Part shown: in pieces, positions 53,510 to 62,142 of the stretch
Layout: every line of letters begins with the position of its first letter
Position numbering within the stretch: position 1 is the first letter of the stretch
Source of the DNA: Azospirillum lipoferum 4B
Lineage (GTDB): Bacteria > Pseudomonadota > Alphaproteobacteria > Azospirillales > Azospirillaceae
Reading direction: 5' to 3'
NCBI RefSeq assembly: GCF_000283655.1
Contig: NC_016622.1
Span: forward strand, 322,501-386,500
DNA length: 64,000 bases
Made by a program: the position numbers and the translations under genes
Notes under the pieces: generated by a model
Seen by the model: the letters and a program-made list of their open reading frames with translations, nothing else
The model's database searches: none
What the model was told of the DNA's origin: nothing

Positions 53510-56044
53510 ATGCGCCTTCTTCTGTCCTTGCTGATGGCCTTCGTGATGCTGGCTCTTGCCGGTGCCGGGGGGCTGGTCTTCCTGTTGGATCACTACGACC
53601 ACGACCTGCCCGACTACACCAAGCTGGCCAATTACGAGCCGCCGGTTACCACGCGCATCTATGCCGGCGACGGACGCCTGATGGCGGAATTCGCGTCGGA
53701 ACGCCGCATCTTCGTCCCGATCGACGCCATGCCGCGGCAGGTCATCAATGCCTTCATGGCGGCCGAGGACAAGAATTTCTACGCCCACCAGGGCGTCGAC
53801 CCGCTCGGCATCCTGCGCGCGATCCTGACCAACATCGAGAATTTCGGCCGCGACCGCCGCCCGGTCGGTGCCAGCACGATCACGCAGCAGGTCGCCAAGA
53901 ACATGCTGCTGACCAACGAGGTGTCCTTCGCCCGCAAGATCAAGGAGGCGATCCTGGCGGTCCGCATCGAGCGGGCCTTCACCAAGGACCGCATCATGGA
54001 GCTGTACCTCAACGAGATCTTCCTGGGGAACCGCTCCTACGGCGTGGCGGCGGCGGCGCTGAACTATTTCAACAAGGCGCTGGATGAGCTGAGCATCGAG
54101 GAGGTCGCCTTCCTGGCGGCCTTGCCCAAGGCCCCGTCCAACTACAACCCCGACCGCCAGCACGATGCCGCCGTCGCCCGCCGCAACTGGGTGATCGGGC
54201 GCATGTCGGAGGATGGCTACGTGACGCCCGAGGAGGCGAAGGCCGCGCAAGGACGGCCGCTGCTGACCCGCAAGCGCGACGAGCAGGAGGTGGTGACCGC
54301 CGAATATTTCTCCGAGGAGATCCGGCGCGAGCTGGTGAAGCTCTATGGCGAGCAGGCGCTGTATGAGGGCGGCCTGTCGGTGCGCGCCTCGATGAACCCG
54401 CAGCTGCAGGCGGCGGCGACCAAGGCGCTGCGCGACGGGCTGGTCGCCTATGACCGTCGCCATGGCTGGCGCGGGCCGGTCGGCAAGATGGAGAATTTCG
54501 ACAACTGGCCGAAGAAGCTGGCCGCCATGCCGCCGCCCGCGGGCTCCGAGGGCTGGAAGCTGGCCGTCGTGCTGAAGGACGATCAGGCCGACGGGCTGGA
54601 CATCGGTCTGGCCGACGGCAGCCGCGGCCGCATCCCGCTGTCCGAACTGCGCTGGGCCCGCGCGGCGAAGGAGGGCGAGGCCGTGGGACCGGCGATCCGC
54701 AAGCCGTCGGACGTCGCCAAGCTGGGCGATATCCTGCTGGTCGAGGCGATCAGCGGCCCTGCTGCCAAGGACGAGGACGAGAAGCCGGCCAGGAAGGGCG
54801 CCCAGGCGGCGGCGAAGGAACTTCCGCCGGGCAGCTATACCCTGCGCCAGATCCCGCAGGTGCAGGGCGGCCTCGTTGCGCTCGATCCGCACACCGGCCG
54901 CGTGCTGGCGATGGTCGGCGGCTTCTCCCCCGCCATGAGCGTGTTCAACCGCGCCACCCAGGCGCTGCGCCAGCCGGGTTCCTCCTTCAAGCCCTTCGTC
55001 TACCTGACCGCGCTGAACCAGGGCTTCACCCCGTCGTCGCTGGTGATGGATGCGCCCTTCGCCTACGATCCGGGCGGCGGGCAGCCGGTCTGGCGGCCGG
55101 AGAACTACAGCCACGAATTCTACGGCCCGACCCCGCTGCGAGTCGGCATCGAAAAGTCGCGCAACGTCATGACCGTCCGCCTCGCCCAGCAGATCGGCAT
55201 GGACAAGGTCAAGGCGCTGGTCGAGAAGTTCGGCATCGTCGACAACCTGCAGCCCTATCTGCCGATGTCGCTGGGCGCCGGCGAAACCACGGTCCTGCGG
55301 CTCGCCACCGCCTACGCCATGCTCGACAATGGCGGCAAGCGGGTGGTGCCGACCTTCATCGACCGCGTGCAGGACCGCAACGGCAAGACCGTGTTCCGCC
55401 ACGACAACCGCGCCTGCGAAGGCTGCACCAACGTCGCGTGGAAGGAAGGCATGGCCGTCCCCGCGGTGCCCGACACCCGCGAGCAGGTGAACGACCCGCG
55501 CACCACCTACCAGATCGTCTCGATCCTGGAAGGCGTGGTCCAGCGCGGCACGGCCGCGTCGCTGAAATCGCTGGGCAAGCCGCTGGCCGGCAAGACCGGC
55601 ACCACCAACGACAGCCACGACGCCTGGTTCGTCGGCTTCTCGCCCGATCTGGTGGTCGGCACCTATATCGGCTTCGACCAGCCGCGCTCGTTGGGCAGCC
55701 GCGAAACCGGCGGCTCCGCGGCGGTGCCGGTGTTCAAGGACGTCATGCAGGTGGCGCTGAAGGACAAGCCGGCCACGCCCTTTCGCGTGCCGCCCGGCCT
55801 GCGCCTCGTCCGCGTGAATCCGGCCAACGGCCAGCTGGCCCAGCCCGGCGACAACCGCTCCATCTGGGAGGCTTTCCTGCCCGGCACCGAACCCAACCCG
55901 GACCAGCCGCAGATGGTGCTGGACGGCTCGGTCCAGGGGGCCGGCGCGATGATGGGCGACCCGAACGCGGGCTTCGATGGCGCCCAGCCGGGCGTCCCGA
56001 CGCAGCCGTCTGCGGCGACGCTCGGTACCGGCGGGCTTTACTGA
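53510..56044 (+). CDS. mrcA: Penicillin-binding protein 1A, bifunctional
   Basis: Makes and cross-links peptidoglycan. 844 residues. N-terminal anchor LLLSLLMAFVMLALAGAGGL. Glycosyltransferase domain has AAEDKNFYAHQGVDPLGILR with catalytic Glu, GASTITQQVAKNMLL, and YLNEIFLGNRSYGVAAAA. An OB-like domain (about 330-430) precedes the transpeptidase with RQPGSSFKPFVYL (Ser-x-x-Lys), the SRN triad in KSRNVMTVRL and GKTGTTNDSHDAW (KTG). Order amiC-mrcA-prfB is common in alphaproteobacteria; here an acyltransferase pair lies between mrcA and prfB. Ends at a terminator near 56056. Confidence 0.96.
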   Translation: MRLLLSLLMAFVMLALAGAGGLVFLLDHYDHDLPDYTKLANYEPPVTTRIYAGDGRLMAEFASERRIFVPIDAMPRQVINAFMAAEDKNFYAHQGVDPLGILRAILTNIENFGRDRRPVGASTITQQVAKNMLLTNEVSFARKIKEAILAVRIERAFTKDRIMELYLNEIFLGNRSYGVAAAALNYFNKALDELSIEEVAFLAALPKAPSNYNPDRQHDAAVARRNWVIGRMSEDGYVTPEEAKAAQGRPLLTRKRDEQEVVTAEYFSEEIRRELVKLYGEQALYEGGLSVRASMNPQLQAAATKALRDGLVAYDRRHGWRGPVGKMENFDNWPKKLAAMPPPAGSEGWKLAVVLKDDQADGLDIGLADGSRGRIPLSELRWARAAKEGEAVGPAIRKPSDVAKLGDILLVEAISGPAAKDEDEKPARKGAQAAAKELPPGSYTLRQIPQVQGGLVALDPHTGRVLAMVGGFSPAMSVFNRATQALRQPGSSFKPFVYLTALNQGFTPSSLVMDAPFAYDPGGGQPVWRPENYSHEFYGPTPLRVGIEKSRNVMTVRLAQQIGMDKVKALVEKFGIVDNLQPYLPMSLGAGETTVLRLATAYAMLDNGGKRVVPTFIDRVQDRNGKTVFRHDNRACEGCTNVAWKEGMAVPAVPDTREQVNDPRTTYQIVSILEGVVQRGTAASLKSLGKPLAGKTGTTNDSHDAWFVGFSPDLVVGTYIGFDQPRSLGSRETGGSAAVPVFKDVMQVALKDKPATPFRVPPGLRLVRVNPANGQLAQPGDNRSIWEAFLPGTEPNPDQPQMVLDGSVQGAGAMMGDPNAGFDGAQPGVPTQPSAATLGTGGLY

Positions 56045-56055
56045 GTGAACAGGCG

Positions 56056-56083
56056 AGGGGGGCGTCCCGGCGGGCGCCCCTTT
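56056..56083 (+). terminator. Terminator between mrcA and the SGNH gene
   Basis: GGGGCGTCC-type arm pairs with GGGCGCCCC around a CGGC loop, followed by TTTCGTC, directly after the mrcA stop and before the convergent SGNH gene stop. T-run is short, so efficiency is uncertain. Confidence 0.55.
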
Positions 56084-56085
56084 CG

Positions 56086-57192
56086 TCAATGGGTGGAGGC
56101 CGCTCCAGCAACCGTCCCCGCCACCGTCCCGGCCGCCGTCAGCGAGGCGATGGCGTCCACCGCACAACTGCCGAGCGGGCGCAGCTCCGGTTCCAGCGCC
56201 GCGAACATCGCGCGCACGCCGTCCTCGTTGACGTGCAGGGCGTCCATGAACAGCTCGTCATTGTCCACCGCGCGGCGGGCGTCGATCACGGTCACGCCGG
56301 ACGGCAGGCGGCTCTTCATCTCGGCGAAGAAGGCGTCGAAATTCTTCAGCTTGCCGGCATAGGTCGGGAAATAGGGGGTGATGACCACCGCAACCCGGGT
56401 GCCTTGCGCCTGGGCGCTGCGGATGATGCGGTCCAGCGCCTGCCAATTGGCATCGGCGGCGGCCATCACCTCTTCCGGCGCGGCGGCGAGCTGCGCCTTC
56501 AGCGGTTCGGGGATGGCGCCCACCAGCGTGCGGTCGGCGGCGGGCTTCAGCAGTCCGGCGATCAGCCGCATGGTCTGGTTGTTGTTGAAGGTCATCAGGT
56601 GGAAGGCATGGTTGGCCATCCACAGCTGCTGATTCTCCTGGCGGACGAAGGCGTCGATGCGCGGCGAGTAATGGGCCAGCATCGGCAGGTCGGCGAGGTC
56701 GTGCGGGTTGTCGACCAGACCGGTCGGCTCCAGGATCAGCAGGCGCGGTGCGCCGTGCCGCTCGACGTAATCCTCCCACAGCAGGGCAGACAGCACGGTC
56801 GGCGCCCCGCCCATGCCCAGGTTCAGCGCTCGGCCGCAGGTCATGTCCTGCAGGGTGGAGACCGGGAAATGGTTGTCCGCCCGCGAGTTGCCCAAGACCA
56901 GCACGTCCGCCGGCCCGCGGGTGGCGCTGGCGGCCTGACCGGGTGCGGAGGCGAGCGCCGCCTTGACCATCAGGGCGCCCGGCGTCTCGTCCGTCCGGTT
57001 TTCCGGAGTCGGCCCGTCCGGCTGCCTGTCGGGCTTGGCTGCCGGCAAGTCCTGCGGCTCGTCCGGACGGTAGATCGCCATGAAGCGGTCGCTGGAGCGC
57101 AGAAGCAGGTCGCCCAGCGCCGAAGCCAGGACCCGGTCCATCGCCGTGACGGTGGCGAGGATCAACGCGATGCAAGCCAGAAGGCGGTACAT
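56086..57192 (-). CDS. SGNH/GDSL-like periplasmic protein, partner of MBOAT acyltransferase
   Basis: Protein of 368 residues. N-terminal membrane anchor (MYRLLACIALILATVTAMDR), then a Pro/Asp-rich linker to about residue 90, then an SGNH-type fold: DVLVLGNSRADNHFP with the block I Ser, GRALNLGMGGAPTV, and DALHVNEDGVRAMFA with the Asp-x-x-His pair. It lies 21 bases after the MBOAT gene on the same strand. Such pairs move acetyl groups across the membrane and attach them to extracellular polymer; the polymer is unknown. Confidence 0.8.
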   Translation of the reverse strand: MYRLLACIALILATVTAMDRVLASALGDLLLRSSDRFMAIYRPDEPQDLPAAKPDRQPDGPTPENRTDETPGALMVKAALASAPGQAASATRGPADVLVLGNSRADNHFPVSTLQDMTCGRALNLGMGGAPTVLSALLWEDYVERHGAPRLLILEPTGLVDNPHDLADLPMLAHYSPRIDAFVRQENQQLWMANHAFHLMTFNNNQTMRLIAGLLKPAADRTLVGAIPEPLKAQLAAAPEEVMAAADANWQALDRIIRSAQAQGTRVAVVITPYFPTYAGKLKNFDAFFAEMKSRLPSGVTVIDARRAVDNDELFMDALHVNEDGVRAMFAALEPELRPLGSCAVDAIASLTAAGTVAGTVAGAASTH

Positions 57193-57213
57193 GGGAGGAT
57201 CTCCGTCCGGTCT

Positions 57214-58650
57214 TCAGAACTGGAAGTAGATGAAGGCATGGTTGGCGAAGCTGCCGAACAGCAGCATCACCAGGATCAGCGCGGAGCAGGCCATCGACCG
57301 CGCCACCACGTTGGTCCCGGCATAGCGGCGGCCGGCGCCGCGCTCGATCAGCGCATCGACCGTCAGCACGATCAGGCCGGCGACGGCGACGCGCAGCAGC
57401 GAGCTGGCCTGGAGGTTGCCCTGCTGCAGGCCGAAATCGCCGTGGGCGATGATGCCCAGGATGGTCCAGACCGTGTGCAGGCTGTCGGCGCGGAAGGGCA
57501 GCCAGGTCAGCGTCACCACCGCGAACACCAGACCGACCATCACCAGACGGCCGGCGGCGAGGACGGGGCCGCTGAGGCGCACCGGGCTGAGTGCGGCCAG
57601 CCGGCGCACGCCGTCCTCGACCAGCATCAGCCCGCCATGCAGCGCCCCCCACAGGACGAAGGTCCAGTTGGCGCCGTGCCACAAGCCGGAGATCAGCATG
57701 GTGATGACGACGTTGCGGATGCGCAGCCAGCGCGTCCGGCTGCCGCCCATCGGCACATAGACGTAGTCGCGGAACCAGGTGGACAGCGAGATGTGCCAGC
57801 GCCGCCAGAAATCGCGCATTCCGGTGGCGAAATAGGGCCGGGCGAAATTCTGGCACATGGTGTAGCCGAAGATCTGCGCCAGCCCGATGGCGATCAGCGA
57901 GTAGCCGGCGAAGTCGCCATAGATCTGCAGGGAGAAGCAAAACAGACCGATCACATGCTGGAGCGCGTTGAAGAACTCCGGCTGGTGGAACCGGGCGTCG
58001 ACCACGATCGCGGCGTTGTCGGCCAGTCCGATCTTCAGGAAATAGCCCCAGATCACCTTTTCCAGCCCGGCGAAGCGCTCTTCGAACGGGATGTCGCGCG
58101 GGCGCTGCTGGATTTGCGGCAGCAGGTCGCGCGCCCGGACGATCGGGCCGGCCACCAGCTGCGGGAAGAAGGCGACGAAGGTGGCATAGCGCATCAGCGA
58201 CCGTTCCGGCTGCTTCACCTCGCCGGTGTAGAGGTCGATGCCATAGCTGAGATTCTGGAAGGTGTAGAAGGAGATGCCGACCGGCAACAGGATATCGAGC
58301 GTCCGCCGCCCGACATCGACGCCCAGGGATGCGAGCGCGATCTCCGCGCTGTCGGCGAAGAAATTGTAGTATTTGAAGAAGAACAGCATGCCCAGGTTGG
58401 TGCCGAGGCTGATGAACAGGTACAGCTTCCTGGTCTGCCGGTCGGGCGCGTCGGCGATCTTCAGTCCGCAGTAGAAGTCGATGAAGGTGCTGAGCGCCAG
58501 CAGCGCGCAGAACCGGTAATCCCAATAGCCGTAGAAGATGTAGCTGGCCACCAGTAGGAAGGGCGTGAAGGCGCGCGTGCGGGCCAGCGCCATGAAGCCG
58601 GCGCTGAACACGGTGATGAACAGCAGGAAGTTCAGGCTGGTGAAGCTCAT
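57214..58650 (-). CDS. MBOAT family O-acyltransferase
   Basis: Polytopic membrane enzyme of 478 residues, AlgI/DltB-like, that passes acyl groups from the cytoplasm to periplasmic acceptors. Start ATG at 58650 (MSFTSLNFLLF); the ORF's upstream 70 codons are not family-like. Signature regions: LFFFKYYNFF, LPVGISFYTFQNLSYGID, FFPQLVAGPIVRARDLLPQI, MRDFWRRWHISLSTWFRDY and the conserved His in MLISGLWHGANWTFVLWG. Operon with the SGNH partner downstream. Their place beside mrcA and the amidase hints at a cell-wall or surface polysaccharide target. Confidence 0.9.
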   Translation of the reverse strand: MSFTSLNFLLFITVFSAGFMALARTRAFTPFLLVASYIFYGYWDYRFCALLALSTFIDFYCGLKIADAPDRQTRKLYLFISLGTNLGMLFFFKYYNFFADSAEIALASLGVDVGRRTLDILLPVGISFYTFQNLSYGIDLYTGEVKQPERSLMRYATFVAFFPQLVAGPIVRARDLLPQIQQRPRDIPFEERFAGLEKVIWGYFLKIGLADNAAIVVDARFHQPEFFNALQHVIGLFCFSLQIYGDFAGYSLIAIGLAQIFGYTMCQNFARPYFATGMRDFWRRWHISLSTWFRDYVYVPMGGSRTRWLRIRNVVITMLISGLWHGANWTFVLWGALHGGLMLVEDGVRRLAALSPVRLSGPVLAAGRLVMVGLVFAVVTLTWLPFRADSLHTVWTILGIIAHGDFGLQQGNLQASSLLRVAVAGLIVLTVDALIERGAGRRYAGTNVVARSMACSALILVMLLFGSFANHAFIYFQF

Positions 58651-58997
58651 CGTGCCCCCGGCAGAGATGCTCGCGCGTCCGCGCAACTGCGCAAGAAAGG
58701 CGAAGTTCGGAGCCGAAGATAACCACGATTTCGGTGATTTCCCGCCGCCGCGGTAGGGTTGTGCGGCCGGATATGGGACGTACTCTGAAATGGGCCGGGC
58801 GGATGATTCCAAACGGTTAGGACCGCCAAGCCGGGACTGGGCCATACACGAAAGTGGCAAGCCCTCACCGTTCGCGGCGCCCGGATGGGCCTGATCCCAA
58901 CCGCTGCCGGGTCATTAAGGGGGTGCAAGCGGGGAAGCGAGCCGCTACATATGCAGCCGACAAACCCTTCAACTCTGGCTGACGAGGAGGCACCGCC
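58651..58997. other. Divergent intergenic region between MBOAT and prfB
   Basis: 347 bases without a supported gene. It must hold the promoters of both flanking units. I see no convincing -35/-10 pair or hairpin; a TACATAT-type -10 for prfB may lie near 58945. Confidence 0.4.
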
Positions 58998-60129
58998 ATG
59001 CGGGCCGAGATCGAAGCGGCCGCCGGCGAGATCAGAGAATCGCTGGCGCTGCTGAGGAGGCATCTTTGACTGGGACAATGCACTGCGGCGTCTCGACGAA
59101 CTGAACAACCTCGCCGAGGACCCCAAGCTTTGGGACGATCCCTCGCGGGCCCAGACCATCATGCGCGAGCGTACCCAGCTGGAGGCCTCGGTTTCCGGCT
59201 ACCGGTCGCTGGAGCGCGACCTGTCCGACAGCCTGGAACTGATCGAGATGGGCGAGGCGGAGGGTGACGCCACCGTCGTCGCCGATGCCGAGGCGCAGCT
59301 CTACGGCCTGCGCGACCGCGCCAACAAGCTGCAGATCGAAAGCCTGCTGTCGGGCGAGGCCGATGCCAACGACTGCTTCGTCGAGGTGAATGCCGGCGCC
59401 GGCGGCACGGAGGCCCAGGACTGGGCGCTGATGCTGATGCGCATGTACACCCGCTGGGCGGAGCAGCACGGCTACAAGGCCGAATGGCTGGACGAGACGC
59501 CGGGTGAAGAGGCCGGGATCAAGTCCGCCACCGTGCAGATCAAGGGCCACAACGCCTATGGCTGGCTGAAGACGGAGGCCGGCGTGCATCGTCTGGTGCG
59601 CATCAGCCCGTTCGACAGCCAGGCGCGGCGCCAGACCAGCTTCGCCGCCGTCTCGGTGTCTCCGGTGATCGACGACAAGATCGATATCGAGATCAACGAG
59701 AAGGACTGCCGCATCGACACCTACCGCGCGTCGGGCGCCGGCGGCCAGCACATCAACAAGACCGACTCGGCGGTGCGCATCACGCACATCCCGACGAACA
59801 TCGTGGTGAGCTGCCAGCAGGAACGGTCGCAGCACAAGAACCGCGCCAAGGCGTGGGACATGCTGCGCGCCCGCCTGTACGAACGCGAGCTGAAGATCCG
59901 CGAGGATGCCGCGGCCGCGCTGGAAGCGACCAAGACCGACATCGGCTGGGGCCATCAGATCCGCTCCTACGTCCTTCACCCCTACCAGATGGTGAAGGAT
60001 CTGCGGACCGACGTGGAGACCTCGCAGAGCCAGGCGGTGCTGGACGGTGCGCTCGATCCCTTCCTGGAGGCGGCGCTGGCCTCCCGGATCAAGGGGCAGA
60101 GCGACGACGCGCACGCCGCAGGCGGCTGA
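58998..60129 (+). CDS. prfB: Peptide chain release factor 2, with programmed +1 frameshift
   Basis: Recognises UGA and UAA stops. Translated as 23 codons from the ATG at 58998, a +1 shift at CTT-TGA-C (59064-59070), then on to 60129: 376 residues in all. Frameshift signals are complete: AGGAGG internal Shine-Dalgarno three bases before CTT, in-frame UGA followed by C. After the shift the sequence is [19 protein letters not shown], normal RF2. Domain 2/3 motifs: [18 protein letters not shown] (SPF tripeptide), [18 protein letters not shown] (GGQ loop). A misannotated start at 59161 would lose the N-terminus. Confidence 0.97.
59055..59070 (+). promoter_or_regulatory. RF2 autoregulatory frameshift site
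   Basis: AGGAGGCATCTTTGAC combines an internal ribosome-binding element, slippery CTT and the weak UGA-C stop. When RF2 is scarce, termination is slow and ribosomes shift +1 to make RF2. Matches the classic prfB signal. Confidence 0.95.
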
Positions 60130-60145
60130 CGGGTCGGGACGTAGG

Positions 60146-60174
60146 AAAGGGCGGTCGCTTGCGGCCGCCCTTTT
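60146..60174 (+). terminator. Intrinsic terminator of prfB
   Basis: AAAGGGCGGTCGC (60146-60158) pairs with GCGGCCGCCCTTT (60161-60173), one G-U type mismatch and a minimal loop, with a TTTT run. Lies 17 bases after the prfB stop. Confidence 0.85.
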
Positions 60175-60270
60175 CGATTCGGTGTGTGCTTGGAAAGCCC
60201 CCTTGGAATGGAAGGGTGGGCTCGGCTGTTACAACAGGCTGTCGCCCCAACGATTCGGAGCAACCGATCC

Positions 60271-60597
60271 ATGAACAGACGTCTTCTTCCGGCGCTGACC
60301 GGCGCCATGCTGTGCGGCAGCCTGCTGCTGGCGACCCCGGCCTTCGCGGCCTGCGAAACGGACAATCTGCCGGACGAGATGCGTCTGGCCTTCATCTCCG
60401 GCGCGCAGGAGGCGCTGAACGAGCACGGCTTCAATGCCGGGCCGGTGGACGGCAAGATGGGATCGCGCACCCGCACGGCGATCCGCTCCTACCAGCGTGC
60501 CGCCAAGCTTCCGGTGGACGGCTGCGCCACCCAGGGGCTTCTCGATCACCTGAACTTCAGCCAGCCGAAGATCTACGGCCCCGGCAAGCGCCGCTGA
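60271..60597 (+). CDS. Small secreted peptidoglycan-binding-domain protein
   Basis: Protein of 108 residues from the ATG at 60271 (MNRRLLPALTG). Signal peptide ends after ATPAFA. The rest is a single PG_binding_1 domain: AFISGAQEALNEHGFNAGPV, DGKMGSRTRTAIRSYQRAAK, LPVDGCATQGLLDHL. Two Cys (mature residues 2 and about 70) may form a disulfide. Function probably anchoring to or sensing peptidoglycan. Convergent with the tiny rod-like gene. Confidence 0.85.
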   Translation: MNRRLLPALTGAMLCGSLLLATPAFAACETDNLPDEMRLAFISGAQEALNEHGFNAGPVDGKMGSRTRTAIRSYQRAAKLPVDGCATQGLLDHLNFSQPKIYGPGKRR

Positions 60598-60612
60598 TCC
60601 GGCTTTATGACC

Positions 60613-60849
60613 TCAGGCCAGCATGTCGAGCAGCCGCTGGCTGTTCTCCTGCGTCGCCTGCAGGACCTTGGCGTTCGCGGCGAAATCCACCTGGGCGGCG
60701 GTCAGGTCGAGCACCACCGCCGGATCGAGGTTGCCCGCCGCGATCTGCGCCGACGCCGCTTCGGTGCGGGCCTGGGCATCCTGCACGCCGTCGAGCGCGC
60801 TGGCCTGCGGCCGGTAGGGCGTGGCGGAGGTGGCCGATCCGATATCCAT
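60613..60849 (-). CDS. 78-residue protein resembling the C-terminus of flagellar rod proteins
   Basis: Start ATG at 60849 (MDIGSATSATPYRP). The last 30 residues, VVLDLTAAQVDFAANAKVLQ with ATQENSQRLLDMLA, match the C-terminal coiled-coil pattern of flagellar rod/hook proteins (FlgC-like: D-x(3)-A-x(3)-F-x-A-N-A-x-V-x-x). The N-terminal part is Ala-rich and unrecognised. Too short to be a rod protein itself. It may be a partial copy or a small accessory protein. Isolated from any flagellar operon in the window. Confidence 0.6.
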   Translation of the reverse strand: MDIGSATSATPYRPQASALDGVQDAQARTEAASAQIAAGNLDPAVVLDLTAAQVDFAANAKVLQATQENSQRLLDMLA

Positions 60850-60933
60850 GGCAGGCTGTCCGGCTGGTTGAGCGGGTAGGATAGCGGCTCGGGGGTTTAG
60901 GGTTGGTGAATGGGCAGCAGGCCTTGCAAACTT

Positions 60934-61045
60934 ATACCAGCGGTCATTGATGATGACCGCTGGTATCCGCGCCGACTGGCGCGGCGGCGGCCCATGCCGC
61001 CGAAGCTCTTGATCCTGACAGGTCAGGATCAAGAGCCGCTGGTAT
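60934..61045. mobile_element. 112-bp MITE-like palindromic element
   Basis: Terminal inverted repeats ATACCAGCGG (60934-60943) and CCGCTGGTAT (61036-61045). Inside: a 14-bp hairpin ATACCAGCGGTCAT/ATGACCGCTGGTAT at the left, small GC stems in the middle, and GCTCTTGATCCTGA/TCAGGATCAAGAGC at the right. No ORF. Lies between otsB and the rod-like gene and may act as a terminator-like structure for otsB. Mobility is inferred from terminal symmetry. Confidence 0.65.
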
Positions 61046-61054
61046 TAGACCCCC

Positions 61055-61843
61055 TCACCCCTCCGCCAGCCAATCCGCCAAGCGCCCCAGGAACGCCGCG
61101 GCCTCCGCCGGATCGCGCAGGCTCCAGGTCGCCGCGGTCTCGGCCGCGCCGTCCATCACCCGGATGCCGATTCCGCGCCCTGCCAGCGCGCGGAAGGCGT
61201 CCTCGTCGGTCTCGTCGTCGCCGAGATAGATCGGCACGGTGCCGTCCCCCTCCAGCCCCAGCGTCTCCAGCAGGGCAAGGACGGCACGGCCCTTGTCCCA
61301 GGGCAGGTTTGGGCGAAGCTCGAACAGCTCCTTGCCGCCGGTCACGCGCAGCCGCGCCTGTTCCTGCGCCACTGCGCGGACGGTGTCCGCCACCACGGGC
61401 TTTTCGGGCGGGGCGACCTGACGGGTGTGGATGGCGATGGCGAAGCGCTTGCGCTCCACCAGCGCACCGGCGATGCCGCCCAGGCGGTCGTGCAGACTCC
61501 GTTCGGCGGCGTCGAGGTCGGGGACATACTCGACGCCGACCTGCCGGCGCAGGTCGGGACCGCGCAGGTCGAAACCATGGCTGCCCGCGAAGACCAGATC
61601 GTCCAGCGCCACCATCGCCGCCAGATCGTCCAGGTCGCGGCCGCTGACGAAGGCGACCGGGCATAGGGCCGACAGCCGCCGCACCACCGCGCGCGCCTCC
61701 TCCGGCATCACCGCCAGGTCCGGCCTCGGCGCAATGGCAGCGAGCGTGCCGTCGTAATCGAGGAACAGGGCAGGGGTGCGGTCGCCGATGGCCGCGGTGA
61801 AGGCGTCGAATTCCGAGATTGCGGAGGGTGGAAAATGGGTCAA
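61055..61843 (-). CDS. otsB: Trehalose-6-phosphate phosphatase
   Basis: HAD phosphatase of 262 residues that releases trehalose from its 6-phosphate. Start TTG at 61843 (LTHFPPSAISEF) with GAGGT upstream; the ORF is open far upstream but that sequence is not protein-like. Motif I ALFLDYDGTLAAIAP, motif II VAFVSGRDLDDL, LELRPNLPWDKGRAVLALLE-type motif III Lys, motif IV IYLGDDETDEDAF. Trehalose protects against osmotic and desiccation stress. No otsA is in the window. Confidence 0.9.
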   Translation of the reverse strand: MTHFPPSAISEFDAFTAAIGDRTPALFLDYDGTLAAIAPRPDLAVMPEEARAVVRRLSALCPVAFVSGRDLDDLAAMVALDDLVFAGSHGFDLRGPDLRRQVGVEYVPDLDAAERSLHDRLGGIAGALVERKRFAIAIHTRQVAPPEKPVVADTVRAVAQEQARLRVTGGKELFELRPNLPWDKGRAVLALLETLGLEGDGTVPIYLGDDETDEDAFRALAGRGIGIRVMDGAAETAATWSLRDPAEAAAFLGRLADWLAEG

Positions 61844-61999
61844 GGGAGAAACCTCGCGCCGCTGCCAGGGGGATGCGGCGGCTGACCGGGGGCCGGCACG
61901 CCACTGGAGTGGTAACGGCCGGAACAGGCGGACGGCTTGCGCTCCGGCAAAAGGACCGACCGATTGTGGCCGATCTGCAACAGGCACCTCTAAAAGCTT

Positions 62000-62142
62000 C
62001 GGCCCCGCGCAGGGGCCGGCTTTGGAGGTTGCGGTGCCTCCGGGTTCTGGTACTGTTGCAGTGCAGCAAGCGATTGCTGCTTCGCCCTTCTTGGGCGTTT
62101 CCTCCCTAAACTCAAGGCCGCTGTATTCAGCGGCCTTTTTCT
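62000..62142 (+). ncRNA. Candidate structured small RNA with anti-Shine-Dalgarno segment
   Basis: Five consecutive hairpins end in a strong terminator: GGCCCC/GGGGCC (62001-62017), GGAGG/CCTCC (62024-62041), GCAGCAA/TTGCTGC (62063-62080), CGCCC/GGGCG (62083-62097) and the terminator at 62114-62140. Between the last two is an unpaired TTTCCTCCCTAAAC, complementary to ribosome-binding sites. There is no supported gene on this strand upstream. Such CCUCC-loop sRNAs are known in alphaproteobacteria. No clear promoter is seen, and the true 5' end is unknown. A minus-strand role for the same hairpins is the main alternative. Confidence 0.5.
62114..62140 (+). terminator. Intrinsic terminator of the sRNA candidate
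   Basis: Perfect 10-bp stem AAGGCCGCTG (62114-62123) and CAGCGGCCTT (62128-62137), loop TATT, then TTTTT. No coding gene on the plus strand precedes it within reach, which is why a small RNA is proposed. Confidence 0.85.

Noticed and set aside
51302-56167. Minus-strand ORF of 1621 codons
   Set aside because: Antisense to the amidase and PBP1A genes, both with full motif sets; the reading is a by-product of high third-position GC, with Arg/Gly/His-rich composition and no domain.
59161-60129. prfB starting at the ATG at 59161
   Set aside because: The frameshift site at 59064-59070 and upstream RF2-like sequence show that translation begins at 58998.
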